Positions 51,843 to 62,488 of a stretch of 64,000 nt of DNA are shown piece after piece. Origin of the DNA: Hymenobacter crusticola (GTDB taxonomy: Bacteria > Bacteroidota > Bacteroidia > Cytophagales > Hymenobacteraceae). The number at the start of each line of letters is the position of its first letter. Position 1 is the stretch's first letter. A program made the translations under genes and the position numbers. The notes beneath the pieces were generated by a model. That model saw only the letters and a list, made by a program, of their open reading frames with translations, was not told the DNA's origin and ran no database searches. Location: assembly GCF_002154225.1 (NCBI RefSeq), contig NZ_MTSE01000001.1, positions 248,001 to 312,000 of the forward strand. The letters are read 5' to 3'.

Positions 51843-52595
51843 ATGCGCCGTTTAGTACTTGCCCTATTTGCCTTGTTCTTTTGGAGCCTTTCAGCTCAGG
51901 CGCAGGACCTTCTTACCAAGACAAATGGAGAAGAGCTCTTGGTGAAAGTGCTGGAAATCACACCCACAGAAGTGAGCTATAAGCGTGCCGACAACCTCGA
52001 TGGCCCACTGATCAAAGTGCGCCGCAACGACGTGTTCATGATTCGGTATGCCAATGGTACCAAAGAAGTAGTGCAAGCGGGCCCGCCACCTAGCCCCTAT
52101 TCGGCTACTGGGCCGCAGCCAGCCGCCCCGAGCAACCTTGTAGTACCAGATGACGCAGAACCCGTTTACCAAGAAGTTCACCTCAGCGGGCCGCGCTTGG
52201 GCATGACGGTACTCACGGGCGGCGTAGCCCGCAAAGCCGACGACCGCCTCAACCTGAACCCTTTCCTGACGCAGTTTGGCTGGCAGTTTGAAACCCGCAT
52301 TTTTCGGATGCCCAACGGTACCTCGGGGCTGGTCGAAGTTGTGCCCCTGGTCGGGGGTTTGGAGCAAGGCAAGTTTATCCCGAGCGTGAATGCGTTGATT
52401 GGCATCCGTGGACCGAAAGGCTTTGAGTTTGGCCTAGGCCCTAACCTAACGCCGATCAGTGCCAACATAGCCTTGGCAATTGGTACTTCCTTCCGCGCCA
52501 ACGGAGTCAACTTCCCGGTCAATTTTGCGGTGGTACCCGGCAACGGGGGCGCCCGCTTTAGCCTGCTTTTCGGCTTCAATTCTCGCAAACGCTAA
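51843..52595 (+). CDS. Exported protein, tandem paralogue 1 (outer-membrane-like C-terminus)
   Basis: 250 residues from ATG 51843, preceded by an in-frame upstream ATG (51801) that would spoil the signal peptide. Signal peptide 1-19 (SAQAQ). Residues about 20-75 form a small beta domain (LTKTNGEELLVKVLEITPTE, VFMIRYANGTKEVV) shared with the next gene. The C-terminal half alternates hydrophobic beta strands and glycine, as in a small outer-membrane or surface barrel, and ends FSLLFGFNSRKR. No family recognised. Confidence 0.78.
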   Translation: MRRLVLALFALFFWSLSAQAQDLLTKTNGEELLVKVLEITPTEVSYKRADNLDGPLIKVRRNDVFMIRYANGTKEVVQAGPPPSPYSATGPQPAAPSNLVVPDDAEPVYQEVHLSGPRLGMTVLTGGVARKADDRLNLNPFLTQFGWQFETRIFRMPNGTSGLVEVVPLVGGLEQGKFIPSVNALIGIRGPKGFEFGLGPNLTPISANIALAIGTSFRANGVNFPVNFAVVPGNGGARFSLLFGFNSRKR

Positions 52596-52616
52596 CACCC
52601 TTTTCACCCCTTATTT

Positions 52617-53213
52617 ATGCGCCAGCTGCTACTACTTTGCGCCCTTTTGCCAACTGCTTATCAGTCGTTTGCCCAAGATGTTATTCTGAAATCCGACGGC
52701 GAGGAAATAACAGGAAAAGTAATCACCATCACGCCTGACCAAATCACTTACGTCAGTGCGGCCGAGGGGCGTTCCGACACGCTCCACCTAGCTAGCAGTA
52801 CTGTTTTTCTAATTCGCTACGCCAATGGCACCAAGGAGGTACTGCGCAATTCGGCGGCTCCTACCGAACCGGTTATGTCCAAAGAAGAAGCTTACACACG
52901 CGGGCGCTTAGATGCTCGTAAATTTTACAGAGCGCCCAGTGCCTTCTGGGGCACTTATGCTTCCACTGTAGTTGGCGTGGGTTATGGCGGCGTCGTTACG
53001 GGGGTAGTGGTGGGCACGACCAAGCCGAAAGCCCAAAACTTTGTTGTGCCCGAGGCTACGCTTCTACACAACGCCGATTATATGGCAGGCTATCAGCAGC
53101 AGGCGCATAAAAAGAAAATCGGTAGCGTTGTCGGTGGATTTGGGGCGGGTGTGGGCACCTTAGTGGTAGTGCAAGCCATCATTCTTGCGGTGCTTTTCCG
53201 CAACTTCAGCTAG
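52617..53213 (+). CDS. Exported membrane-anchored protein, tandem paralogue 2
   Basis: 198 residues. Signal peptide 1-19, then the shared domain DVILKSDGEEITGKVITITP and TVFLIRYANGTKEVL. Instead of the barrel-like end, this paralogue has a glycine-rich hydrophobic segment around 120-140 (YASTVVGVGYGGVVTGVVVG) and a C-terminal transmembrane helix (about 172-196). It follows paralogue 1 by 21 bases, so both should be cotranscribed. The shared domain seems to be a family that senses or binds something outside the cytoplasm; function unknown. Confidence 0.78.
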   Translation: MRQLLLLCALLPTAYQSFAQDVILKSDGEEITGKVITITPDQITYVSAAEGRSDTLHLASSTVFLIRYANGTKEVLRNSAAPTEPVMSKEEAYTRGRLDARKFYRAPSAFWGTYASTVVGVGYGGVVTGVVVGTTKPKAQNFVVPEATLLHNADYMAGYQQQAHKKKIGSVVGGFGAGVGTLVVVQAIILAVLFRNFS

Positions 53214-53303
53214 CATTTACTTTCAACTAAATAGGTACCTTCTTCAACTTTACTGTTGAGCTCACGTATAGCTGAGCAGTATTCACCTAATCTCCCACCC
53301 ACC

Positions 53304-53522
53304 ATGGACGTAAATAACAACAACGTGGACGACAGCACCGAGCTGCGCGCCCGCGGCGGCTGGAACGAAGTAAAAGGCAAGGCGAAGCAACAGTGGGGCA
53401 ACCTCACCGACGACGACCTTGACTACCAAGAAGGCCAGCAAGATGAATGGTTTGGTCGGCTTCAGCAAAAAACCGGACATACAATCGACGAAATCAAAGA
53501 TTGGTTTCACCGAAATTTCTAG
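53304..53522 (+). CDS. CsbD-family stress protein
   Basis: 72 residues from ATG 53304. The CsbD core is GGWNEVKGKAKQQWGNLTDD and GQQDEWFGRLQQKTGHTIDE, typical of the general-stress CsbD/YjbJ family. These are small, very hydrophilic helical proteins abundant under osmotic or envelope stress; their mechanism is unknown. It is followed by a strong terminator. Confidence 0.9.
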   Translation: MDVNNNNVDDSTELRARGGWNEVKGKAKQQWGNLTDDDLDYQEGQQDEWFGRLQQKTGHTIDEIKDWFHRNF

Positions 53523-53549
53523 GCAATATTTAGTCTAGAACCATAGTTT

Positions 53550-53595
53550 AGAAAGAACCCCGTTTCAACTAATTCGTTGGAGCGGGGTTCTTTCT
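53550..53595 (+). terminator. Intrinsic terminator after the CsbD gene
   Basis: Perfect 13-base arms (53550-53562 and 53583-53595) with a 20-base inner loop that can form extra pairs; TTTCT closes the second arm. Confidence 0.8.
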
Positions 53596-53672
53596 GTATC
53601 ACCCATTTGCGAGAAAGCTTTCTGCCACCGCCGCACGTGCAAGCGCTGTAGAAACAATCCGATTATTTCACC

Positions 53673-54233
53673 ATGTCCATTGCCCCAGATGAACTACATA
53701 CGCTCGGGAACATCAACTTGCTTCAGTTGATTAAGACAGCTTTCTTCTGTTCTCGCAATTACCCACCAGCCATTGAGCGCACCACCTATTTATGGGTGCT
53801 GGAGCAACGGCGGCGCGGACATTGCCTGCTTTCTGGCTTTCATTCGCAGCTGGAGCAAAGCATATTTCGTTACTTGCTCGCCCGGCACTACCCTATTGTA
53901 TACGCCCTAGGTCGGGGCATACAAATGGGGCTCACGCTCGAGTACGAAGCTGAAATACAAGCCGGGCACCTGCTTTTCGTCACGCCATTCGAGCCAAAGG
54001 TGACTTCTACCACGCAAGAAACCGTCGACATCCGAAACTTGCTCGTGCTCGACCTAGCCGACAATTTCTTTGTCCCGTACATGGCGCCCGACGGTAACAT
54101 AGAGCAGCTATTTCAAAGTAAAATAGCCGCCGGCAAGCCGGTCGTTACACTCGATCTACCTGAGAACGAAGCGCTTATTCGCAACGGCGCGACCATTTAC
54201 CAGCCCAGTGATCTGTTTGGCAAGGAATGTTAA
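53673..54233 (+). CDS. DprA/SLOG-like Rossmann protein
   Basis: 186 residues. The order of motifs matches the DprA/Smf Rossmann (SLOG) fold: GHCLLSGFHSQLEQSIFRYL (compare SGxAxGID in DprA), HYPIVYALGRGIQMGLTLEY (compare the TIAVLGxGLD strand) and AGHLLFVTPFEP (compare GxLLSExP), then NLLVLDLADNFFVPYMAP and GKPVVTLDLPENE. The classical GSR motif of DprA is missing and the protein lacks DprA's SAM and winged-helix parts, so competence function is unlikely. SLOG proteins often bind nucleotides or nucleotide-derived signals. Stand-alone gene. Confidence 0.65.
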   Translation: MSIAPDELHTLGNINLLQLIKTAFFCSRNYPPAIERTTYLWVLEQRRRGHCLLSGFHSQLEQSIFRYLLARHYPIVYALGRGIQMGLTLEYEAEIQAGHLLFVTPFEPKVTSTTQETVDIRNLLVLDLADNFFVPYMAPDGNIEQLFQSKIAAGKPVVTLDLPENEALIRNGATIYQPSDLFGKEC

Positions 54234-54375
54234 TCTTGCCCCACCCACGGCTAAAAAAGTGGACTAGCCACCTAGCTAGGCCCGCACTAAAAGTACCTAA
54301 CCAGCGAAGCAAGTAACCGTTGGCGGCGCCATGCACGTAAGAGTAGCGGTATAAACTCCTCTCTCCCTACACGAT

Positions 54376-55197
54376 ATGGCACTTTCTGTTTCTCCGGCTC
54401 TGCCCTCTCCTTCCGAGGGAATTCGCACACTGGCCCGCTTTGGGTTTGCGGCGAAAGGTATTGTTTACTTCTTGTTGGGTGGCCTAGCGTTGCTAGCGGC
54501 GACCGGCATGAAAGGTGGCCAAACGGCCGACAAAGAAAAAGCGGTTTTGACGCTTCAAGAGCTTCCTATGGGCCGTTGGCTGCTTGGGTTGGTGGCGTTA
54601 GGCTTATTCGGCTACGTTATTTGGCGCTTCGTGCAGGCCGTGCGCGACACAGAGCACAAAGGCACCAAACCAATGGGCTTGGCTAAGCGCCTAGGCTACG
54701 CTGGAAGCGGAGCCCTCTACGCGGCGCTAGCACTCTACGCAGGTCGGGCCGCGGTGCAGGGCGCGCCGCCGAGCAGCAGCGGCAACGGCCGGCAAACGCT
54801 AGTAGCGAAAGTGCTGGAGTTCCCCCTCGGTGAGTGGCTAGTAGGTGCGGCGGCTTTGCTCACCATTGGTATCGGCCTCTACCAGATCTACCGGGCCTAC
54901 GCGGGCAAGTTCAAGAAGGACGTCGACTCTAGTTCACTCTCCAGCGAACAAAAACAACTTGTGGAGCGCACCGGACAAGCCGGCTACACGGCGCGGGGCA
55001 TTGTGCTCGGCATTCTCGGTTACTTCTTGCTGCAAGCGGCGCTCAACTCTAACTCGCAGGAAGTGCAAGGCACGGAAGGCGCCTTCGACTTGCTCAGCTC
55101 CATGGGACCGGCCGTGCTCGGCATCGTTGCCCTCGGGCTGATGGCGTACGGTGTTTACCAGATTGTACGCGCCCGCTTCCCTATGCTGCAGGTATAA
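54376..55197 (+). CDS. DUF1206-family membrane protein
   Basis: 273 residues with six transmembrane helices arranged as three repeats of two: ARFGFAAKGIVYFLLGGLAL, AKRLGYAGSGALYAALALYA and ERTGQAGYTARGIVLGILGY each begin a repeat. This triple ARxGxxAKGxVY pattern is diagnostic of DUF1206. The family's role is unknown. It is convergent with a saccharopine-dehydrogenase-like gene and separated from it by a terminator. Confidence 0.92.
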   Translation: MALSVSPALPSPSEGIRTLARFGFAAKGIVYFLLGGLALLAATGMKGGQTADKEKAVLTLQELPMGRWLLGLVALGLFGYVIWRFVQAVRDTEHKGTKPMGLAKRLGYAGSGALYAALALYAGRAAVQGAPPSSSGNGRQTLVAKVLEFPLGEWLVGAAALLTIGIGLYQIYRAYAGKFKKDVDSSSLSSEQKQLVERTGQAGYTARGIVLGILGYFLLQAALNSNSQEVQGTEGAFDLLSSMGPAVLGIVALGLMAYGVYQIVRARFPMLQV

Positions 55198-55220
55198 CCC
55201 ATTAGTTCATGGTTGCTTAT

Positions 55221-55267
55221 CAGCCCCCGCGTCGTTGCACCTGCCTAGGTCTTCGGCGCGGGGGCTG
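55221..55267. terminator. Bidirectional terminator overlapping the 3' end of the saccharopine-dehydrogenase-like gene
   Basis: Perfect 11-base GC-rich arms CAGCCCCCGCG (55221-55231) and CGCGGGGGCTG (55257-55267) with a 25-base loop. The second arm lies within the last codons of the minus-strand gene. Confidence 0.6.
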
Positions 55268-56486
55268 CGTTTGGAGCGGCTACGTAGTCGTGCAAGTACT
55301 GATAACGTGCCGTAAGTTGGCCATTGCGCGTGATGGTGGCGCGCTCGATAATATCATCCGATGCCTCGTTCAGCAGGTGCGGAAATACGGCATCGAGCAG
55401 TTGCCGACCAAAGTCGCGGGAGGCGTTGCGCGGCAGCTCGCAAGGTAAGTTGTCCACGGCCATGATGGTAATATTTTCGGGCCGTGAGCAGGGCGGCTCC
55501 AGCGCGCCGGTAGCGGGGTTATAATCATAGGCTGGCTCCGTGATGCTGGTGCTACGTTTGGTGCACGGGATGGAGCCGTCTACATCGCAGGTCACGTCGG
55601 CGATGGTGTTGATGCGAAAGCTAGGTTGCTGCGTTTCCGCTTCGGTAAAGAGCCGAGGGGCTGCGGGGTCCCAGTAGGCGCAGGCAATTAGCAAATCCGT
55701 GACAGGCAAAAACTTATCAAAAGTCGATGTATACGCCTGCGGGTTGCGGTGAAAGTCGGGCGTATCCCACACCCGACCGTCGCGGCGAGCGTTATAATCT
55801 GAGGAGCGCAGTTGCGTGTATACCGGCTCGTTGAAAGCTAGGTATAGGTAATCATACACGCTTACCCGCCGGATGCCCATGCGCGTGAGCACCTCCAAAG
55901 CCCCCTGCGCCACCCGGCCGCTTCCCGTCACGGCTATTTTGATGGGAGGCAACTTTTTCACTTTAAAAAATTCCTCCTGCATGTCGTCCATGTCGACGCA
56001 CTGGTAGGCTGGCTTTAGGTTATACAGCTTGTGCTTGCGCCCATAAATCAGCAGGCCGTTGTAAGCCCCCACAATGCCGGCATAGCGTCCGAAAGCCACG
56101 ATTCGCTCGCCTTGCGCGTTCGTCAGCATCTCATAGTCGATGAGCGTGATGTTCTTGGCGAGAACCTGCCGTAGCAGCTCGCGGTTGCGTGGCTGCTTTT
56201 TCACGGTGTGCGAGAAGAACAGATACGTTTTGTTCGGAATGAGCTGTTCCACTGGTACCTCCTTCACACCCAGCAGGATATCGCAATCCGACACGTCGGC
56301 TTGCACCTCGATGCCTAGGTCGCGATACTCTTGGTCGGCGTAGCTGCGCACGGCACTTTCCTGCACGACTAGGCGCAAGCTGGGGAAGCTACTGAGCGCC
56401 TCCGCGCATTTTTTGGGCGTGAGGGCCACGCGGCGGTCGGGCGGATTTTTGCCTTCGCGGATGAGGCCAAGGGAAACGTTACGCAT
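55245..56486 (-). CDS. Saccharopine dehydrogenase (NAD+, lysine-forming)-like enzyme
   Basis: 413 residues in the alanine dehydrogenase/LYS1-type fold. N-terminal GLIREGKNPPDRRVALTPKK is the classic substrate-domain motif with Arg and Lys, and the central NAD-binding strand is KIAVTGSGRVAQGALEVL. The family interconverts saccharopine with lysine and 2-oxoglutarate; in Bacteroidota it may work in lysine degradation or synthesis. A cofactor or substrate specificity different from LYS1 cannot be excluded. Next to gcvP but divergent from it. Confidence 0.85.
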   Translation of the reverse strand: MRNVSLGLIREGKNPPDRRVALTPKKCAEALSSFPSLRLVVQESAVRSYADQEYRDLGIEVQADVSDCDILLGVKEVPVEQLIPNKTYLFFSHTVKKQPRNRELLRQVLAKNITLIDYEMLTNAQGERIVAFGRYAGIVGAYNGLLIYGRKHKLYNLKPAYQCVDMDDMQEEFFKVKKLPPIKIAVTGSGRVAQGALEVLTRMGIRRVSVYDYLYLAFNEPVYTQLRSSDYNARRDGRVWDTPDFHRNPQAYTSTFDKFLPVTDLLIACAYWDPAAPRLFTEAETQQPSFRINTIADVTCDVDGSIPCTKRSTSITEPAYDYNPATGALEPPCSRPENITIMAVDNLPCELPRNASRDFGRQLLDAVFPHLLNEASDDIIERATITRNGQLTARYQYLHDYVAAPNAAPAPKT

Positions 56487-56554
56487 ACTCGTGTGGTTTG
56501 TGGGTGGTAAGTAAAGCTACGGGTTCTGGCTCACCGTAGCGTTGGTTTTCACCT

Positions 56555-56562
56555 TACCTTTG
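56555..56562 (+). promoter_or_regulatory. -7 box candidate of gcvP
   Basis: TACCTTTG matches TAnnTTTG and lies 117 bases before the gcvP start, implying a leader of about 110 bases. Confidence 0.4.
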
Positions 56563-56678
56563 TATTGCCTGAAAGTGAACTACGCAAGAACAACTATGCG
56601 GCTTTTGCGCTTTTACCCGTGTCTATTGCCTAGCTCTGTTTCGGGCACCCACCCTGTGTCACAACTCACTTCTACTAT

Positions 56679-59597
<2,919 letters not shown>

Positions 59598-59645
59598 AAG
59601 GCAAGTAGCGCGGAAAGCCGTTCTGCGCTACTCCGCTAGCCAACA

Positions 59646-59686
59646 TGCAAAAGGGGCCGTAATCACTGATTACGGCCCCTTTTGCA
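59646..59686. terminator. Perfect inverted repeat, bidirectional terminator after gcvP
   Basis: Perfect 20-base arms (59646-59665 and 59667-59686) with a single-base centre lie between convergent gcvP and the lipoprotein gene at 59713. Confidence 0.82.
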
Positions 59687-59712
59687 CGGAATTGGGTGGG
59701 TCATGCGGTAAG

Positions 59713-60006
59713 TTATTTGCTAGCGAAGCAGGTGCGGTACATGTAGCCGCTGAGCGTTTTTCCGTCTTTCGTTAGGCGGGCCTTCACGAAGTACTGATCT
59801 ACGGTATCCGTGACCTGCACCTGCGTGCCAGAGCTCAGCGTAGCAAGCACTGTTGATTCTTTGGTCATGCCGTTATAGAGGCCGCATTCCACAACGCTGT
59901 CGTGTGCGACAGGGGCGTGACTAGCGTGCGCGTTGCTACCAACCTCGGCTGTGCTGCAAGAAGCGAAGGAAACAAGAGCGAATAAGCAGGGTATGAGTTT
60001 TTTCAT
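59713..60006 (-). CDS. Small lipoprotein, SH3-like
   Basis: 97 residues from ATG 60006. Signal peptide with lipobox VSFASCST, a His/Ala-rich spacer, then about 55 residues that read as a small SH3-like barrel: TVLATLSSGTQVQVTDTVDQ and YFVKARLTKDGKTLSGYMY. SH3b-like domains of this size bind cell wall or peptide ligands; this assignment is from strand pattern only. Two Cys residues in the mature part (ECGLYNG, RTCFASK) could form a disulfide. Confidence 0.7.
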   Translation of the reverse strand: MKKLIPCLFALVSFASCSTAEVGSNAHASHAPVAHDSVVECGLYNGMTKESTVLATLSSGTQVQVTDTVDQYFVKARLTKDGKTLSGYMYRTCFASK

Positions 60007-60210
60007 AGGTATATAGTATTTAGCCACTTATAGAAAATTTCTTGCCAAACAATATCCCGCTCTGAAAGTCGTATATAATCTACTCGGCAAGCCTACTATC
60101 TTGGAACGTTGGCCCCTACCTGAATGTTGAGAAAACAAGAAGGGAAAAGGACTTTCAGTTATCTTGAGGCAAGTTCATTTCCTCCCAAACTACACCGCAT
60201 TAGCAACCAT

Positions 60211-60816
60211 ATGAACCGCATCACCCGCTTTTTTGTCCGACCGGCCGCGTTGGCTCTTGTCGGTATCTCTTTACTGTTGGGAGCTACTAGCTGCGCTACC
60301 TCATCGCGCGTAGGCGTTTCTTCCGACTTCGACCATTCTGTCAATTTCCGCGCTTACAAAACCTGGGCTTGGTATCCGCAACAGCAGCCTGACACCGAAG
60401 GCGGCCCAGCCAAAGGCTACGAGTCGTTCCTCGATAAGCGTATGCGTGCTGCTGTAGAAACCGAAATGCAGAAGAAGGGCCTCACCTATTCGGAGACAAA
60501 CCCTGACCTATACATTGCTTACTCGGCCAAAGTGGAAGAGAAGCAAAGCGTATCTCCTTATTATAATGGCCTCGGCTATCCGTATTATGGCTACGGTGGC
60601 TTCTACGGCCGCGGCTACGGCTACACGCCCGTAACCGAATACAAAGCCGGTACGGTTATCATAGACTTCGTTGATGCGCACCGCAAAGAGCTAGCTTGGC
60701 GCGGTACGGGCCAAGCGCAGCTAGATCAGCAAACCATCTCCGAGCAGGAAACCTACCGCATCGTCGGTAGCATTCTTGGTACGTATCCGCCCCAGGATAC
60801 TAACGCTCGTCGCTAA
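60211..60816 (+). CDS. DUF4136-family lipoprotein
   Basis: 201 residues from ATG 60211; the in-frame sequence back to 60124 is probably untranslated. Signal peptide with lipobox LGATSCAT. The mature part matches DUF4136: VSSDFDHSVNFRAYKTWAWY near the N-terminus, PDLYIAYSAKVEEKQ in the centre and VIIDFVDAHRKELAWRGTGQ near the end. A Gly/Tyr-rich loop (YYGYGGFYGRGYGYTP, about 128-146) separates the halves. Exported, membrane-anchored, function unknown for the family. Confidence 0.9.
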   Translation: MNRITRFFVRPAALALVGISLLLGATSCATSSRVGVSSDFDHSVNFRAYKTWAWYPQQQPDTEGGPAKGYESFLDKRMRAAVETEMQKKGLTYSETNPDLYIAYSAKVEEKQSVSPYYNGLGYPYYGYGGFYGRGYGYTPVTEYKAGTVIIDFVDAHRKELAWRGTGQAQLDQQTISEQETYRIVGSILGTYPPQDTNARR

Positions 60817-60834
60817 GCTTTCGAGCTAGCTTTG

Positions 60835-60868
60835 AAAAGCCCTTCTCCTTTTACGGAGAAGGGCTTTT
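60835..60868 (+). terminator. Intrinsic terminator after the DUF4136 gene
   Basis: Perfect 14-base arms (60835-60848 and 60855-60868) with a six-base loop, ending in a T-run. Confidence 0.85.
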
Positions 60869-60916
60869 TGTTTGTAGTTGCTGCGGTAGTCGCAGCTATT
60901 TGGAGGACACCAGGCC

Positions 60917-61111
60917 TCACTCCTCATAGGTAATCACCAACGACAACAAAATTTCTGGATGCAGTGAATCACCGATGGGGGTCGTTTGATGCTGGATGGC
61001 GTTGATCCGTGCCCCTGGGTTTTCCACTTGAAACTGCGTAACCAGTTGGCCCCAGGCCTGGGCCATACTTTCTGGGAAGCAACGCTGCACGCGAAACGTG
61101 AACTTCGTCAT
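60917..61111 (-). CDS. Possible small protein of unknown function
   Basis: 64 residues from ATG 61111. The sequence starts KFTFRVQRCFPESMAQAWGQ and ends in a beta-like ILLSLVITYEE, with reasonable codon use for this genome but no recognised family. It could be a real small gene or a chance frame. It is divergent from Roadblock-like paralogue 4 with about 310 bases between. Confidence 0.4.
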   Translation of the reverse strand: MTKFTFRVQRCFPESMAQAWGQLVTQFQVENPGARINAIQHQTTPIGDSLHPEILLSLVITYEE

Positions 61112-61420
61112 GACTATAAGAGCGGTTTGTATTGGATTAGGCCTGGGCAGGCGTGCCAGCTAGGCTTGTGTGTGCTTTATCAAAACAGGATGAACGAAGA
61201 AACTCATCTTGAAGCGTTTTTTGAGCTTGGGAGAAAACTTCACTGGAAAAAAGGGCCCATTCACAGCAGAAAAGCACCTATTCAGCAGAAATGTAAGCAG
61301 CTCGGACCTAGGTACCCTAATCTTGTAACAGCAACGGGGTAGCACAAAGGCCTTCACCGAGCTACTCAACAACTTATCCCCAACGTCTCTTTTCTTCCTT
61401 CTTCCTTCCTCTACTGTATT
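61112..61420. other. Gap upstream of Roadblock-like paralogue 4
   Basis: 309 bases with no gene I can support. It must contain the promoter of the gene at 61421. No -7 match or palindrome is evident. Confidence 0.45.
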
Positions 61421-61801
61421 ATGGCTTATTCTACTTCTACAATCGCTGGTCAAAGCATCCAAGAAATCATTAACGCACTGCCTGGCCTCATGGCTGTGGC
61501 TGTGGTAGACGCGCAATCGGGCATGGCCCTGGCTTCGCACTCTAACTCGCCTAGCCTAAACCCCGAAACCGCTGCTGCTTACAACACGGAAGTGGTAAAG
61601 CAGAAGCAAAAAGCCATGGCTGCTCTGAAGCTCACCGACGAAAAAATCGAAGATATTCTGATGACGCTCAGCCACCAGCTGCACCTCATTAAGCTCTCGG
61701 AAGATGGCAAGAAGTTTATCTACCTCGTCGTGAATTCTCGCGATACGAACCTCGCTATTGCCCGCGAAGTGCTCCGCGAAGGAGCTGCGCTGCTCAAGTA
61801 A
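61421..61801 (+). CDS. Roadblock/LC7-like small protein, paralogue 4
   Basis: 126 residues, nearly the same length as paralogue 3 and close in sequence: GLMAVAVVDAQSGMALASHS, NPETAAAYNTEVVKQKQKAM, EDILMTLSHQLHLIKL, FIYLVV and DTNLAIAREVLRE. It lies more than 22 kb from the other three, in typical GC-rich DNA, so it is likely the ancestral or housekeeping copy. No GTPase gene is adjacent. A KaiB-like gene follows on the same strand after a terminator and a gap. Confidence 0.75.
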   Translation: MAYSTSTIAGQSIQEIINALPGLMAVAVVDAQSGMALASHSNSPSLNPETAAAYNTEVVKQKQKAMAALKLTDEKIEDILMTLSHQLHLIKLSEDGKKFIYLVVNSRDTNLAIAREVLREGAALLK

Positions 61802-61829
61802 CCCTAGCACCCACGTGCTTTAATAGCCC

Positions 61830-61862
61830 GAAACAGCCACCCCTCTACAGGGTGGCTGTTTC
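61830..61862 (+). terminator. Intrinsic terminator after Roadblock-like paralogue 4
   Basis: Perfect 13-base arms (61830-61842 and 61850-61862) with a seven-base loop, then TTTTT. It separates this gene from the KaiB-like gene. Confidence 0.85.
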
Positions 61863-62175
61863 TTTTTGCATATTTAAAGTAACCGGCGTGCGGTTGCGCC
61901 TTTCTACAGCCCATTACCACAGTGCTAGTACCACAGTAAGATTACCAAACGCCAGCAAAATACTTATCCATTCGGCCCCACAACGTACTTGCTTGAGACC
62001 GTCATGCACTTTCTCTGTACTAAAGAAAAGTTGGGCCTAACCGGTAAAAAAGACATAAGAATCTTGCGTTTGCTAGTCTTGGTTCAACCTTTGTTTCCAC
62101 GAATGACCGCCCCATTGCTCGTTCGAGCAGTGCGCTAAAGCGGTTGTTTGTGCCTCCTGCTCGCGTCGCCTGCCT
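61863..62175. other. Intergenic gap upstream of the KaiB-like gene
   Basis: 313 bases without a supportable gene. No clear -7 box or palindrome; the promoter of the KaiB-like gene should lie here. Confidence 0.45.
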
Positions 62176-62469
62176 ATGCTGTCTTCTTCCATCCTGCCAG
62201 AACCAGAGTATGAGCTAGAACTCTTCCTGGCCGGAAACAGCCCTAAATCGACGCAAGCGTTGCAAAATATTCGCACGATTTGCGAGCAGTACTTACCAGG
62301 ACGCCATACGCTCGTTGTCGTCGACCTTTACCAGCAGCCAGAGCGGGCGAGTCAGGAGGAAATCCTGGGCGTACCGATGCTCCTCAAAAAACGCCCCGGC
62401 TTGGTCCGACGGCTCGTAGGAGACTTCTCTGACCACGAACGGGTGCTCAAAGCTCTTGGCCTGACCTAG
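62176..62469 (+). CDS. kaiB: KaiB-like protein
   Basis: 97 residues of the KaiB thioredoxin-like fold: ELELFLAGNSPKSTQALQNI (compare LYVAGNTPNSVRAL in KaiB), HTLVVVDLYQQPERASQEEI, GVPMLLKKRPGLVRRLVGDF (compare PTLxKxxPPPxRRIIGDL) and ERVLKAL. KaiB in cyanobacteria binds the clock ATPase KaiC and switches folds; in other bacteria KaiB/KaiC pairs or KaiB alone are linked to stress or signalling. No kaiC or kaiA gene is in this window. It is convergent with the partial family 2 glycosidase, 19 bases between stops. Confidence 0.88.
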   Translation: MLSSSILPEPEYELELFLAGNSPKSTQALQNIRTICEQYLPGRHTLVVVDLYQQPERASQEEILGVPMLLKKRPGLVRRLVGDFSDHERVLKALGLT

Positions 62470-62488
62470 GGTCACTTATTGGCCGCTT

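Noticed and set aside
56563..56678. Glycine riboswitch before gcvP
   Set aside because: The leader of about 115 bases lacks the paired conserved cores expected for a glycine riboswitch.
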